Assembly: GCA_024642215.1 (NCBI GenBank)
Contig: JAHEBO010000017.1
Coordinates: 1 to 62,008, forward strand
DNA from: Limnohabitans sp.
GTDB taxonomy: Bacteria > Pseudomonadota > Gammaproteobacteria > Burkholderiales > Burkholderiaceae_C
Length of the DNA: 62,008 nt
Direction: 5' to 3'
In this document: piece after piece, positions 26,403-35,654 of the stretch
How positions within the stretch are numbered: the first letter of the stretch is position 1
Layout: each line of letters begins with the position of its first letter
The notes under the pieces: model-generated
Told to the model about the DNA's origin: nothing
Seen by the model: only the letters and a program-made list of their open reading frames with translations
Database searches by the model: none
Position numbers and translations under genes: made by a program

Positions 26403-29036
26403 ATGGCTGACTTGTCGGTATTCAGAGACCAATATCGTCAAGAGAAGCAAGCCTTGTGGGCACACATTGCCAACAGTGCGGCCAATGGCCGTGGACTCAA
26501 GCGCAGTCTGATGCGCTTGGCACAGCTGGCCGATAAGCTATTGATGCAGCTTTGGAACCAAGCAGGTTTTGTCAATGGTGAAAGTCTCGTGGCTGTTGGT
26601 GGATTTGGTCGAGGTGAATTGTTTCCCTCGTCCGATGTCGATGTTTTGGTTTTGCTGCCCGATCATGCCAACCCCGATGAATCCGAAGAACTCAAAGCGC
26701 GCTTGGAAAAATTCATCGGCAGTTGTTGGGACAGCGGTTTAGAAATTGGGTCCAGTGTTCGCAGCTTGAAAGATTGCTTGGACGAATCTGAAAAAGACAT
26801 CACAGTCCAAACTTCACTGCTCGAGAGTCGCTACATCACGGGCAGTCAAACGCTGTTTGATGATTTTGTGGCCCGCTACCAAGCCGCAATGGACCCACAG
26901 GCATTTTTTGTCGCCAAGTCTTTAGAGCTTCACCAGCGCCATAACAAATTTGAAAACACCCCCTACTCCTTAGAGCCCAATTGCAAAGAGTCGCCCGGTG
27001 GCTTGCGTGATTTGCAAATCATTTTGTGGGTTGCAAGGGCTGCAGGTTTGGGAAGCACCTGGGATGATCTGGCACACAAGGGTTTGGCAACGCCCCTCGA
27101 AGTGAAGCAAATCAAACGCAACGAAGCGGTTTTGAGTCTGATTCGCGCCAGGCTTCATTTGCTGGCAAAACGTCGAGAAGACCGGTTGGTATTTGACTTG
27201 CAACACGCATTGGCAGAGAGCTTTGGCTACCAAGCCAAAAGTACGCCTGAAGGCAAACACACGCAACGCGCCAGTGAAGTGCTCATGCGTCAATACTATT
27301 GGGCCGCCAAAGCTGTGACGCAGTTGAATCAAATTTTGATGCTCAACATTGAAGCGTATTTACAAGCGCAACGTGGTGACATCCGAATTGAATTGCGCCG
27401 CTTGAACGATCACTTTTTTGAGAAAAATGGTCTGCTAGAAGTGGCACAGGACGACTTGTATCAACAGCACCCCCACGCCATTCTTGAAACATTTTTAATG
27501 TACCAACAAACGCATGGTGTCAAGGGTCTGTCAGCCAAAACACTCCGTGCGCTTTACAACGTGCGAAATGTGATGGACGCCAAGTTCAGACGTGACCCTG
27601 TCAACCGTGCCACATTTTTGCAAATACTCCAGCAAGGCCAGGGCATTACACATGCCATGCGCTTGATGAACCAAACCTCCGTATTGGGTCGTTATTTGTG
27701 GGTGTTCAGAAACATTGTGGGTCAGATGCAGCACGATCTGTTTCATGTGTACACCGTTGATCAGCACATCATGATGGTGCTGCGCAATGTTCGCCGTTTC
27801 TTCATTGCAGACCATGCGCACGAATATCCATTCTGCTCACAACTTGCTGCGGGTTGGGACAAGCCCTATATTTTGTACACGGCAGCCTTGTTTCATGACA
27901 TTGCAAAAGGCCGCGGCGGCGATCATTCGAAATTGGGCGTGGTCGAAGTGAATCAATTTTGCAGGCAGCATGGCATTCCAAAAGAGGATGCCAAGCTCGT
28001 TGCATTCTTGGTCGGTGAACACCTGACCATGAGCCACGTTGCTCAAAAAGAAGATTTAAGTGACCCGGATGTCATCTCGGCTTTCGCCAAACGTGTGGGC
28101 AACGAACGTCACCTCACCGCGTTGTACCTGCTCACCGTTGCTGATATTCGCGGCACCAGCCCCAAAGTTTGGAATGCATGGAAAGGCAAACTACTCGAAG
28201 ACTTGTACCGCTACACATTGCGCGTGCTGGGCGGCCGCGCACCTGATGCCAACGCCGACATTGAAGCGCGCAAGCGAGATGCTTTGATTGAATTGGCACG
28301 ACACTCCGAACCCCATGACGGTCAAAAAGCCTTGTGGGACACTTTGGATGTGGGCTACTTCATGCGACACGATGCCAGTGAAATTGCTTGGCACGCACGT
28401 CAGCTGTCTCGCTATGTGGCCAAACAAGGCGAAGAAGCCGTCGCAGAATTAGGCGGCAAAAGCATTGTCAGAGCACGAATTTCACCCATTGGCGAAGGTT
28501 TGCAAATTCTGGTTTACACCGCCGACCAACCCGATTTGTTTGCCCGAATTTGCGGCTATTTCGATCAGGCTGGCTTCAGTATTTTGGATGCCAAAATTCA
28601 CACTGCCAAAAATGGCTATGCGCTAGACACCTTCCAAGTTGTGACTTCATTGTTGCCAGAACATTATCGCGAGTTGATCACCATGGTGGAATCGGGACTG
28701 TGCACCACCATTGACCGTCAAGGCACCCTGCCCGCGCCCACCAAAGGCCGCGTCTCAAGACGCGTGAAAAACTTTCCTATCGCGCCGCGCATCACTTTAC
28801 ACCCTGATGAAAAAGCGCAAAGTTGGCTCTTGGGAATTTCTGCAAGTGATCGCTTGGGATTGCTCTACAGTGTGGCCACAGTGCTTGCCAAACACGGCAT
28901 CAGTTTGAAGTTGGCCAAAATCAGCACATTGGGCGAACGCGTAGAAGATACGTTCCTCATTGAAGGTTCTGCACTTCAGCACAACCGTGAACAAATCGCC
29001 ATTGAAACTGAACTGCTGCAAGTTCTACAAGCCTAA
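26403..29036 (+). CDS. glnD: [Protein-PII] uridylyltransferase/uridylyl-removing enzyme
   Basis: Protein of 877 residues, full length. Domains in order are the nucleotidyltransferase (GGFGRGELFPSSDVDV, 66-81), a helical linker containing SPGGLRDLQIILWVARAAG, an HD domain for UMP removal (TVDQHIMMVL and ALFHDIAKGRGGDHS, mid-400s to about 510) and two C-terminal ACT domains (QPDLFARICGYFDQAGFSIL and ASDRLGLLYSVATVLAKHGI) that sense glutamine. It controls PII and thereby nitrogen assimilation. It follows map by 4 bp without a clear ribosome-binding site. It converges with ygiQ, with 39 bp between the stops. Confidence 0.97.
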   Translation: MADLSVFRDQYRQEKQALWAHIANSAANGRGLKRSLMRLAQLADKLLMQLWNQAGFVNGESLVAVGGFGRGELFPSSDVDVLVLLPDHANPDESEELKARLEKFIGSCWDSGLEIGSSVRSLKDCLDESEKDITVQTSLLESRYITGSQTLFDDFVARYQAAMDPQAFFVAKSLELHQRHNKFENTPYSLEPNCKESPGGLRDLQIILWVARAAGLGSTWDDLAHKGLATPLEVKQIKRNEAVLSLIRARLHLLAKRREDRLVFDLQHALAESFGYQAKSTPEGKHTQRASEVLMRQYYWAAKAVTQLNQILMLNIEAYLQAQRGDIRIELRRLNDHFFEKNGLLEVAQDDLYQQHPHAILETFLMYQQTHGVKGLSAKTLRALYNVRNVMDAKFRRDPVNRATFLQILQQGQGITHAMRLMNQTSVLGRYLWVFRNIVGQMQHDLFHVYTVDQHIMMVLRNVRRFFIADHAHEYPFCSQLAAGWDKPYILYTAALFHDIAKGRGGDHSKLGVVEVNQFCRQHGIPKEDAKLVAFLVGEHLTMSHVAQKEDLSDPDVISAFAKRVGNERHLTALYLLTVADIRGTSPKVWNAWKGKLLEDLYRYTLRVLGGRAPDANADIEARKRDALIELARHSEPHDGQKALWDTLDVGYFMRHDASEIAWHARQLSRYVAKQGEEAVAELGGKSIVRARISPIGEGLQILVYTADQPDLFARICGYFDQAGFSILDAKIHTAKNGYALDTFQVVTSLLPEHYRELITMVESGLCTTIDRQGTLPAPTKGRVSRRVKNFPIAPRITLHPDEKAQSWLLGISASDRLGLLYSVATVLAKHGISLKLAKISTLGERVEDTFLIEGSALQHNREQIAIETELLQVLQA

Positions 29037-29075
29037 AGGCCAGACAGCTTCACTGCACTACAGTGCGGCAATGCA

Positions 29076-31376
29076 TCAGCTTTTCTTGCGTGGCGGCAAG
29101 CCCGTGTGTTGGGTCAGAACCTGGCCCTTGCGAGGCGAACCACCCGGCGTGCTGTTCTTTCGGCGTGCGCTCTGATAGTCGTCCGACAAAGGTTGCCAAG
29201 TCGGAATCAGATGGTGTTTGCCATTGCCGATCAGGTCGGACCGTCCCATGGCTTTCAGCGCATCGCGCAACAAAGGCCAGTGTTTGGCATCGTGATAACG
29301 AAGGAAGGCTTTGTGTAAACGGCGACGCTTCTCACCTTTCACAACATCCACTTTTTCGCTGTCGCGCGTTACTTTGCGAAGTGGGTTGCGGGTGGTGTGG
29401 TACATGGTCGTGGCACTTGCCATCGGGCTTGGATAGAAGGTCTGCACTTGGTCTGCACGAAAACCGTTCTTCTTAAGCCAAATGGCCAAATTCATCATGT
29501 CTTCATCGCTGGTGCCAGGATGGGCCGCAATGAAATAAGGCACCAAGAATTGTTTCTTGCCAGCCTCAGCACTGAACTTGTCGAACATGCTTTTAAAGCG
29601 GTCGTAGGTGCCAATGCCAGGTTTCATCATTTTGGACAAGGGGCCTGACTCGGTATGCTCGGGTGCAATTTTCAAATAACCGCCCACGTGATGCGTGACC
29701 AATTCTTTAACGTATTCGGGGCTTTGCACTGCCAAGTCGTATCGCAAGCCTGAGCCAATCAAAATTTTCTTGATGCCCTTGAGGCTGCGTGCCTTGCGGT
29801 ACATCTGTACCAAGGGACCGTGATCGGTGGTGAGGTTACTGCAAATACCTGGGAACACACAGCTGGGCTTTCGACAAGCAGACTCAATCTCGGGGCTTTT
29901 ACAGCCCAATCGATACATGTTGGCAGTCGGTCCGCCCAAGTCTGAAATGACACCTGTGAAACCTTTGACCTTGTCACGAATTTCTTCAATTTCGCGCAAC
30001 ACAGAGGCTTCACTGCGGCTTTGAATGATGCGGCCTTCATGCTCAGTGATGGAGCAAAAAGTACACCCGCCAAAACATCCGCGCATGATGTTGACTGAAA
30101 AGCGAATCATTTCCCAAGCTGGAATTTTGGTGGCGCCATCGTGTGAGCCATTTTCATCGGCATAACTGGGGTGCGGGCTGCGCGCATAGGGCAGGTCAAA
30201 CACCGCATCCATTTCAGCGGTGCTTAAAGGAATGGGCGGCGGTGTGATCCACACATCTCGTGCCGTATGGTCATCGCCGTGAGCTTGAACCAAACAACGG
30301 GCATTACCCGGATTGGTTTCGAGGTGCAAAACGCGATTGGCGTGCGCATACAAAACAGGATCGCTTTTAACTTGCTCATAGCTTGGCAAGCGAATCACAC
30401 TGCGATCCCGGGGCGGAACCTTGTGCAAGCCTTTTCCCTTAAGGGCAGGCATATTTGGGTTGGAGACAAACTGAAGAGGCTGTCCAGTTTGCAGGGATGG
30501 TGCAGTTGCTTTGGCATTTTCTTGGTTAGCCACAGCTTGCGCTTCATCTTCTCTTGCGCAGCTTGCACCATTATTTTTGGCCTGCTCTGAAATCATCAAA
30601 TAAGGATTAACATGGGCTTCAACGTGGCCTGGCGAATCGACCGTTGTTGAATCAATCTCAAACCAGCCTTCAGGTGTTTGACGGCGCACAAATGCAGTTC
30701 CACGAACATCGGTAATGTCTTGTACAGGAACTTTGGCAGCCAAACGGTGCGCAATTTCAACCACCGCGCGTTCGGCATTGCCGTATAACAGCAAATCGCA
30801 TTTGCTATCGACCACAATTGATCGACGGACTTTGTCAGACCAGTAGTCGTAATGTGCGATGCGACGTAAAGAACCTTCAATGCCGCCCAACACAATGGGA
30901 ACGTCTGGAAATGCTTCTCGACAACGCTGGCTGTAAACAATGGCCGCACGGTCAGGGCGCTTGCCCCCCACATCACCTGGCGTGTAAGCATCATCAGAAC
31001 GAATTTTGCGATCGGCCGTGTAGCGGTTGATCATGGAATCCATGTTACCTGCCGTAACACCCCAGAATAAGTTGGGCTTGCCTAAAGCCCTGAAGGGCTC
31101 TGCGCTTTGCCAATCGGGTTGGGCAATGATGCCAACCCTGAATCCTTGGGCTTCTAACATGCGGCCGATCACGGCCATGCCAAAACTTGGATGGTCGACG
31201 TAGGCATCACCTGTGACCAAAATGATGTCGCAGCTGTCCCAACCCAATTGGGTCATTTCTGCTTTGTTCATTGGCAAAAAAGGAGCCGTACCGAAGCGCG
31301 AAGCCCAGAACTTGCGGTAGCTGTTCAGGGGTTTCGCTTCACGCGGGAAAAAGGAGACATCGACAAAGGCGTTCAT
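29076..31376 (-). CDS. ygiQ: YgiQ family radical SAM protein
   Basis: Protein of 766 residues, close to the usual 720-770. The N-terminus carries a B12-binding-like domain ([19 protein letters not shown]). The radical SAM cluster motif is [13 protein letters not shown] (CxxxCxxC). The C-terminal tail is rich in Arg and Lys (PPRKKS at the end). The biochemical function of YgiQ is not established. The gene stands alone on the minus strand, converging with glnD and divergent from yigZ. A TGCTAT box lies 12 nt before the ATG and may be its -10. Confidence 0.95.
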   Translation of the reverse strand: MNAFVDVSFFPREAKPLNSYRKFWASRFGTAPFLPMNKAEMTQLGWDSCDIILVTGDAYVDHPSFGMAVIGRMLEAQGFRVGIIAQPDWQSAEPFRALGKPNLFWGVTAGNMDSMINRYTADRKIRSDDAYTPGDVGGKRPDRAAIVYSQRCREAFPDVPIVLGGIEGSLRRIAHYDYWSDKVRRSIVVDSKCDLLLYGNAERAVVEIAHRLAAKVPVQDITDVRGTAFVRRQTPEGWFEIDSTTVDSPGHVEAHVNPYLMISEQAKNNGASCAREDEAQAVANQENAKATAPSLQTGQPLQFVSNPNMPALKGKGLHKVPPRDRSVIRLPSYEQVKSDPVLYAHANRVLHLETNPGNARCLVQAHGDDHTARDVWITPPPIPLSTAEMDAVFDLPYARSPHPSYADENGSHDGATKIPAWEMIRFSVNIMRGCFGGCTFCSITEHEGRIIQSRSEASVLREIEEIRDKVKGFTGVISDLGGPTANMYRLGCKSPEIESACRKPSCVFPGICSNLTTDHGPLVQMYRKARSLKGIKKILIGSGLRYDLAVQSPEYVKELVTHHVGGYLKIAPEHTESGPLSKMMKPGIGTYDRFKSMFDKFSAEAGKKQFLVPYFIAAHPGTSDEDMMNLAIWLKKNGFRADQVQTFYPSPMASATTMYHTTRNPLRKVTRDSEKVDVVKGEKRRRLHKAFLRYHDAKHWPLLRDALKAMGRSDLIGNGKHHLIPTWQPLSDDYQSARRKNSTPGGSPRKGQVLTQHTGLPPRKKS

Positions 31377-31452
31377 GGACCAAAAGGGATAGCAATCCCC
31401 CGAGTTTAGAGCCTCAGCGGGTGCTGTGCCGTTTGAAAGGTCTTTCTCATCG

Positions 31453-31464
31453 GATAATCAGGGC
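31453..31464 (+). promoter_or_regulatory. GATAAT-N6-ATG element of yigZ
   Basis: GATAAT (31453-31458) is followed by exactly six bases and then the ATG at 31465. A weak -35-like TTTGAA lies at 31432-31437. No Shine-Dalgarno sits between box and start, so the predicted transcript starts at the A of the ATG. Confidence 0.55.
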
Positions 31465-32058
31465 ATGCCCATGACCTTGCTTGCGCCGGTAGACCACGAG
31501 TTGATCATCAAAAAGAGTCGATTTCTGGCCCGTGTGCAGCCCATCAAGAATCGCGCAGAAGCCCAAGCCGTGGTTCAACAACTCAAACTCGCCCATCCCG
31601 ATGCAGTTCATGTTTGTTGGGCCATGCTGGCCGGCGGCGACTCAGCCGCACAAGACGATGGCGAACCTGGGGGCACGGCTGGGCGACCCATGATGGAAGT
31701 TCTAAGGCACCAAGACCTCGAAGGTGTCTTGGCCACGGTGGTTCGATACTTTGGCGGCGTCAAATTGGGCGCAGGTGGCTTGGTCAGAGCCTATACCGAC
31801 GCTGTAGCGCAAGCGCTTTTGTTGGCTGAAAAATCAGCCATCGTTGTCAAAATCAAGTTGATTTGCGTGGTTCCGTATGACATGGAGGGCTGGCTACGGC
31901 GCCAAGCCCAAATGGCGGACGTGAACATCCTGAACGTGGCGCACAACAGCTTGGTTCAATTTGAATTTGAATTGCCGCAATCACAAGCCGTCTTGTGGCA
32001 AAAACGTTTAAATGACTTCGGCCAAGGCAAACTGGTTTGGACTGACCCAAGGACCTAG
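31465..32058 (+). CDS. yigZ: YigZ/IMPACT family protein
   Basis: Protein of 197 residues from the ATG at 31465 (MPMTLLAPVDHELIIKKSRF); a second ATG two codons on is possible. The UPF0029/Impact N-terminal domain shows DDGEPGGTAGRPM and VVRYFGGVKLGAGGLVRAY, and a ferredoxin-like C-terminal domain follows. Relatives bind ribosomes or translation factors; the bacterial role is unclear. chrA follows after 24 bp but has its own -10-like box, so it may be independent. Confidence 0.94.
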   Translation: MPMTLLAPVDHELIIKKSRFLARVQPIKNRAEAQAVVQQLKLAHPDAVHVCWAMLAGGDSAAQDDGEPGGTAGRPMMEVLRHQDLEGVLATVVRYFGGVKLGAGGLVRAYTDAVAQALLLAEKSAIVVKIKLICVVPYDMEGWLRRQAQMADVNILNVAHNSLVQFEFELPQSQAVLWQKRLNDFGQGKLVWTDPRT

Positions 32059-32070
32059 TGTTCACTCGGC

Positions 32071-32082
32071 GATAATTCAACC
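32071..32082 (+). promoter_or_regulatory. GATAAT-N6-ATG element of the first chrA gene
   Basis: GATAAT (32071-32076) is followed by six bases and the ATG at 32083, with no Shine-Dalgarno. It lies in the 24-bp gap after yigZ. A recognisable -35 hexamer at normal spacing is not seen. Confidence 0.5.
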
Positions 32083-32685
32083 ATGAGCACAGAATTATCC
32101 GAACTCAAACAACCTCAATCCAAAACAGAGCTTTTCGTGGTCTTCACCTTGCTGGCCCTTCAGGGCATTGGCGGTGTGTTGGTCATCGTTCAGCACGAAT
32201 TGGTTGAGCGCCGTAAGTGGCTAACACAAGCCCAATTCGTTGAGGAATGGTCTGTTGCGCAAGTCATGCCAGGCCCCAATGTGGTCAATCTTTGCTTGAT
32301 GTTGGGCGGCAAGTACTTTGGCCTGCCTGGTGCAATGGCAGCCGTCTGTGGTCTGATCCTGGCCCCTTTGGTGTTGGTCTTGACTTTGGCTATTTTATTT
32401 GGTGGGGTGGCTGACAGTGCCATTGCACAAGGGGCCTTGAAAGGCATGGGCGCTGTATCCGGTGGGCTGATCATTGCAACGGGTTTGAAACTTGCAAGCA
32501 CCCTGCCCAAAAACCCCATGGGACTCTGGCGTGCCATCGTCTTTGCCGTGCTCACCTTTACAGCCGTTGGTATTTTCCGCATGCCGCTGATCTGGGTCTT
32601 GCTGAGCCTTGGCATTTTGGCTTGCGTTTTGGCTTATCGTGCTTTAGAGATCACGCCACTTGCCACCGGGAAGGATCAAGCATGA
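32083..32685 (+). CDS. chrA: Chromate transporter domain protein, first half of a split ChrA pair
   Basis: Membrane protein of 200 residues with one CHR domain: FTLLALQGIGGVLVIVQHEL, then VAQVMPGPNVVNLCLMLGG, the family signature, followed by hydrophobic segments. Short-chain CHR proteins work as pairs of homologous halves encoded by adjacent genes, equivalent to a fused ChrA. The proposed activity is export of chromate or a related oxyanion. Its stop overlaps the start of the second half (ATGA). The natural substrate here is uncertain. Confidence 0.9.
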   Translation: MSTELSELKQPQSKTELFVVFTLLALQGIGGVLVIVQHELVERRKWLTQAQFVEEWSVAQVMPGPNVVNLCLMLGGKYFGLPGAMAAVCGLILAPLVLVLTLAILFGGVADSAIAQGALKGMGAVSGGLIIATGLKLASTLPKNPMGLWRAIVFAVLTFTAVGIFRMPLIWVLLSLGILACVLAYRALEITPLATGKDQA

Positions 32686-33284
32686 ACTTGATGCTGAACT
32701 TAAGTCCACAGGATTGGTTCGACCTCTTTGCACACTTTGCGGTGCTGTCAGTGCTCGGCATTGGTGGCGCCATCACCACAGCACCTGAAATGCATCGTTT
32801 TTTGGTAGATGAAAAACAATGGCTAACGGATGCCTCATTTTCTTCGTCCATCGCATTGGCTCAGTCGGCACCTGGACCCAATGTGCTGTTTGTGGCCTTG
32901 ATGGGTTGGAACGTGGGATTGAATGCAGGGGGCGGCTTGTCGGCCGGACCTCAAGCGTGGTACTTGGGTTTGCTGGGCGTCACGATCACCATGGTTGGCA
33001 TCATGCTGCCCTCCTCTATCCTGACTTACAAAGCCACACAATGGACGCACAAAAATAGAAATCTTCGGTCAGTCCGAGCTTTCAAGACCGGCATGGCACC
33101 CATCGTGATTGGTTTGCTGGTGTCGACTGGCTGGCTGCTGTCGGCAGCGCATCGCGATGTTCAGCAAGACTGGAAACTGTGGCTCGTGACGGCCATCGCC
33201 ACTTTGCTGATGATGAAAACATCCATCCATTTGCTGTGGTTGGTCGCCATTGGCGGCATTCTGGGCGCGGCCGGAATGCTTTAA
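32682..33284 (+). CDS. chrA: Chromate transporter domain protein, second half of a split ChrA pair
   Basis: Membrane protein of 200 residues starting at the ATG at 32682, which overlaps the first half's stop. It has the same repeat motifs in slightly different form ([20 protein letters not shown] and [19 protein letters not shown]), as expected for antiparallel halves of a heterodimer. Its last codon TAA shares the sequence TTAA with the stop of rlmB on the other strand, so the two coding regions converge with overlapping stops. Confidence 0.9.
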   Translation: MNLMLNLSPQDWFDLFAHFAVLSVLGIGGAITTAPEMHRFLVDEKQWLTDASFSSSIALAQSAPGPNVLFVALMGWNVGLNAGGGLSAGPQAWYLGLLGVTITMVGIMLPSSILTYKATQWTHKNRNLRSVRAFKTGMAPIVIGLLVSTGWLLSAAHRDVQQDWKLWLVTAIATLLMMKTSIHLLWLVAIGGILGAAGML

Positions 33285-34018
33285 AGCAAACGCTGTCGAA
33301 CCGCCTCGTACAAGCAGACACCGCTGGCCACAGACACATTGAGGCTTTCGACTGCCCCCTGCATAGGAATGCTGACCAATTGGTCACATGTTTTGCGCGT
33401 GAGTTGACGCATGCCGGGTCCTTCAGCACCCAGAACCAATGCAACGGGTGCTTTTAAATCAACTTGGTAAATGTTTTGAGGGGCATCGCCACTGGTTCCA
33501 ATCACCCATATAGCGCGCTCTTTCAATTCGCCCAAGGTTCGTGCCAAATTGGTCACCATGAAATAAGGGACCGTTTCAGCAGCGCCACTGGCCACCTTGG
33601 CAACAGTGGCATTGATGCCCGCAGCGTGGTCTTTAGGCGCAATGACCGCATGCGCACCTGCGCCATCGGCCACTCGCAAACAAGCACCCAAGTTGTGCGG
33701 ATCGGTAATGCCATCGAGGACCAACAGCAAGGGCGGGCCTTGAACTTGATCAAGCAAATCATCCAAAGAATGGACTTGAGGCAATGATTCGACCCGTGCA
33801 GCAACACCTTGGTGACCATGACTGCCCGCCAACTTGGCCAGTCGCATGCTGTCGGCTTCAATCAAACGAACACCCGCTTCTTGCGCGCGCTCTATGAACT
33901 GACGCATGCGAGCATCACGTCGCGTGGATTCAAAATAAATTTCAACGATAGATTGCGGCGCCGTTTTCAAACGGACACCCACGGCATGAAAACCGAACAG
34001 AACTTTGGGAGATGACAT
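33281..34018 (-). CDS. rlmB: 23S rRNA (guanosine-2251-2'-O)-methyltransferase RlmB
   Basis: SpoU-type enzyme of 245 residues. An N-terminal substrate-binding domain ([13 protein letters not shown]) is followed by the knotted methyltransferase domain with [40 protein letters not shown] and [20 protein letters not shown], the three SPOUT motifs. It methylates G2251 in the peptidyl-transferase loop of 23S rRNA. The start follows the lolD-like stop by 7 bp. The GATAAT box before its ATG overlaps that stop codon. Confidence 0.95.
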   Translation of the reverse strand: MSSPKVLFGFHAVGVRLKTAPQSIVEIYFESTRRDARMRQFIERAQEAGVRLIEADSMRLAKLAGSHGHQGVAARVESLPQVHSLDDLLDQVQGPPLLLVLDGITDPHNLGACLRVADGAGAHAVIAPKDHAAGINATVAKVASGAAETVPYFMVTNLARTLGELKERAIWVIGTSGDAPQNIYQVDLKAPVALVLGAEGPGMRQLTRKTCDQLVSIPMQGAVESLNVSVASGVCLYEAVRQRLL

Positions 34019-34030
34019 GCCCCGATTATC
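34019..34030 (-). promoter_or_regulatory. GATAAT-N6-ATG element of rlmB
   Basis: On the minus strand GATAAT (34030-34025) is followed by six bases (34024-34019) and the ATG at 34018. The box contains the TAA stop of the upstream ATPase gene. There is no Shine-Dalgarno. This is the minus-strand counterpart of the yigZ and chrA arrangement. Confidence 0.5.
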
Positions 34031-34703
34031 CTTGGGATATGAGCTGTCCAGCCCTCAAAGTGAGTGTTCTGTTGCAGCGCTGGGCTAATTTTTGATCATG
34101 TGTGACCAAAATCAGGGTGGTGCCACGCGCTTGGTTCATGGCCAGCATCAAATCCATGATGCTTTCACCCGTTTGGGCATCGAGGCTGCCAGTGGGTTCA
34201 TCAGCCAACAACAGTTGAGGCTGCACCACAAACGCCCTGGCCAAGGCCACACGTTGTTGCTCGCCGCCGCTCAACACTTTTGGAAAATGGTTCAAGCGCT
34301 CTGACAAACCCACTTGCCCCAAAATGTCCTTGGCCAAGCGCGAGGCATTTTTGTTGCCCGCCAGCTCTAAGGGCAGCATGACATTTTCAAGTGCGGTGAG
34401 ATGGCCCATCAGCTGGAAGTTTTGAAAGACAAAACCCAGCTGCTGTCCACGCCATGCCGCGCGCTCATCTTCCGTCATGTCGAATAAGGATTGGCCCGCT
34501 AAAAAGACACTGCCCTCTGTCGGCGTGTCTAAACCTGCCATCAATGACAGCAAGGTGCTTTTGCCAGAGCCTGAGGCCCCCAAAATGGCCACAGTTTCCC
34601 CTGCATTTACGGAGAAATCAATATCACGCAAAATAGACAGGCTTCCACCGACATCTTGCACTGCTTTGCTCACGTGCTGAATTGAAATGATTGTTTCTGA
34701 CAT
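34026..34703 (-). CDS. LolD/YbbA-type ABC transporter ATP-binding protein
   Basis: Protein of 225 residues from the ATG at 34703 ([15 protein letters not shown]), with AAAGG upstream. Walker A is GASGSGKST, the Q-loop region [10 protein letters not shown], the signature [15 protein letters not shown] and Walker [13 protein letters not shown], all as in the MacB/LolD subfamily. As in E. coli ybbA/tesA, it is divergent from tesA, and their start codons overlap within CATG. The usual membrane partner (YbbP or LolC/E type) is not next to it; rlmB follows instead, so its permease must be elsewhere if it has one. Confidence 0.9.
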   Translation of the reverse strand: MSETIISIQHVSKAVQDVGGSLSILRDIDFSVNAGETVAILGASGSGKSTLLSLMAGLDTPTEGSVFLAGQSLFDMTEDERAAWRGQQLGFVFQNFQLMGHLTALENVMLPLELAGNKNASRLAKDILGQVGLSERLNHFPKVLSGGEQQRVALARAFVVQPQLLLADEPTGSLDAQTGESIMDLMLAMNQARGTTLILVTHDQKLAQRCNRTLTLRAGQLISQG

Positions 34704-35388
34704 GCACCAACCTTTATTGCGACTTCGACACTTTAACCGCCTTGTTGTGGGCTTGTTGGCCACAGGTATTTCGCTTTGCATGGTCAACGCTCACGCCAAC
34801 GAAAACCTTGCAGCCCAAACCGAAAAAAAGGTCTTGATTGTGGGCGACTCTTTAAGTGCAGAGTATGGGTTGACGCGCGGAACCGGCTGGGTTCAGCACA
34901 TGTCTCAACAAGCCAAAAGCGAATCAGTGACCGTTCAATGGGTCAATGCCAGCATCAGTGGGGACACCACATCTGGCGGTGTCACACGCCTGCCTTCACT
35001 TCTCAAACTTCACCAACCCCACATTGTTGTGATTGAATTGGGCGGCAACGATGCCCTGCGAGGTTTAGACATGAATCTGACGCAAAGCAATCTGATGCGC
35101 ATGATCAAGACAAGCCAAACAGCTGGCGCCAAGGTCTTGGTCATTGCGATGCAGGTACCGCCCAACTATGGGGCCAATTACTTAAAACAAATGTCGGCCG
35201 CCTATGAAAAGGTGGCTAAGTTGACGGGCGCGCAGTTGAACCAGCAGTTTTTAAAAGGCGTGGCCGATGACGCTGATCCTTTGAAATGGTTTCAAACAGA
35301 CCGGATTCATCCGAACGAAAACGCCCAGCCCCTGATGATGAAAAACATTTGGCCTCAATTGAGAAAAATGTTGCAGACCAAGCCTTGA
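34702..35388 (+). CDS. tesA: SGNH/GDSL esterase, TesA family (periplasmic thioesterase I/protease I/lysophospholipase L1)
   Basis: Protein of 228 residues from the ATG at 34702; an ATG at 34687 would add five residues and overlap the divergent gene. A signal peptide runs to about MVNAHA. SGNH blocks are GDSLSAEYG (nucleophile Ser), the Gly in NASISGDTTSGG, Asn in GGNDALRG, and Asp and His in DRIHPNENAQ. It hydrolyses acyl-thioesters, esters and lysophospholipids in the periplasm. No clear ribosome-binding site is present, and the promoter must lie inside the divergent ATPase gene. Confidence 0.94.
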   Translation: MHQPLLRLRHFNRLVVGLLATGISLCMVNAHANENLAAQTEKKVLIVGDSLSAEYGLTRGTGWVQHMSQQAKSESVTVQWVNASISGDTTSGGVTRLPSLLKLHQPHIVVIELGGNDALRGLDMNLTQSNLMRMIKTSQTAGAKVLVIAMQVPPNYGANYLKQMSAAYEKVAKLTGAQLNQQFLKGVADDADPLKWFQTDRIHPNENAQPLMMKNIWPQLRKMLQTKP

Positions 35389-35395
35389 AAAGGCT
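35381..35395. repeat. Small hairpin between convergent tesA and a small gene
   Basis: AGCCTT (35381-35386), loop GAA, AAGGCT (35390-35395). It spans the tesA stop codon and lies in the 15-bp convergent gap. No T-run follows on either strand, so it is at most a weak terminator. Confidence 0.3.
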
Positions 35396-35403
35396 ATAGC
35401 AAC

Positions 35404-35589
35404 TCAGGGCTGTGGCAAATCGGATGACGCAGGCACTTGTTCTGCACCATCACTTAGCTCGTGGTCATTGAACTCGCCATCGGGTGTGTCCAATTTGCGT
35501 TCAGACTTCGCTTTAAGCTTGTCTTCTTTCTTGCGCTTCTTCGCCAATTCTTTTTGACGTTTTTCGTAGCCGTAATTGGGAGTTGCCAA
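35404..35589 (-). CDS. Small Lys-rich conserved protein of unknown function
   Basis: Protein of 61 residues beginning MATPNYGYEKRQKELAKKRK from a TTG start at 35589. The basic N-terminal half (YEKRQKELAKKRKKEDKLKAK) should form a charged helix. The C-terminal half is acidic (DGEFNDHELSDGAE). I recognise the N-terminal motif as recurring in small hypothetical proteins of Burkholderiales, but no function is known to me. It lies alone between tesA (convergent) and metC (same strand, 65 bp upstream). Confidence 0.65.
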   Translation of the reverse strand: MATPNYGYEKRQKELAKKRKKEDKLKAKSERKLDTPDGEFNDHELSDGAEQVPASSDLPQP

Positions 35590-35654
35590 GATATTACTTT
35601 CTAATGAATGGCATCCACTGTATCAGCTTGCCATCCATCTCTTGCCAAAACCCG

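Noticed and set aside
32083-33284. Frameshifted chrA
   Set aside because: The two reading frames overlap by a clean ATGA, and each half has its own start and full CHR domain. This is the natural short-chain ChrA pair and not a broken long gene.
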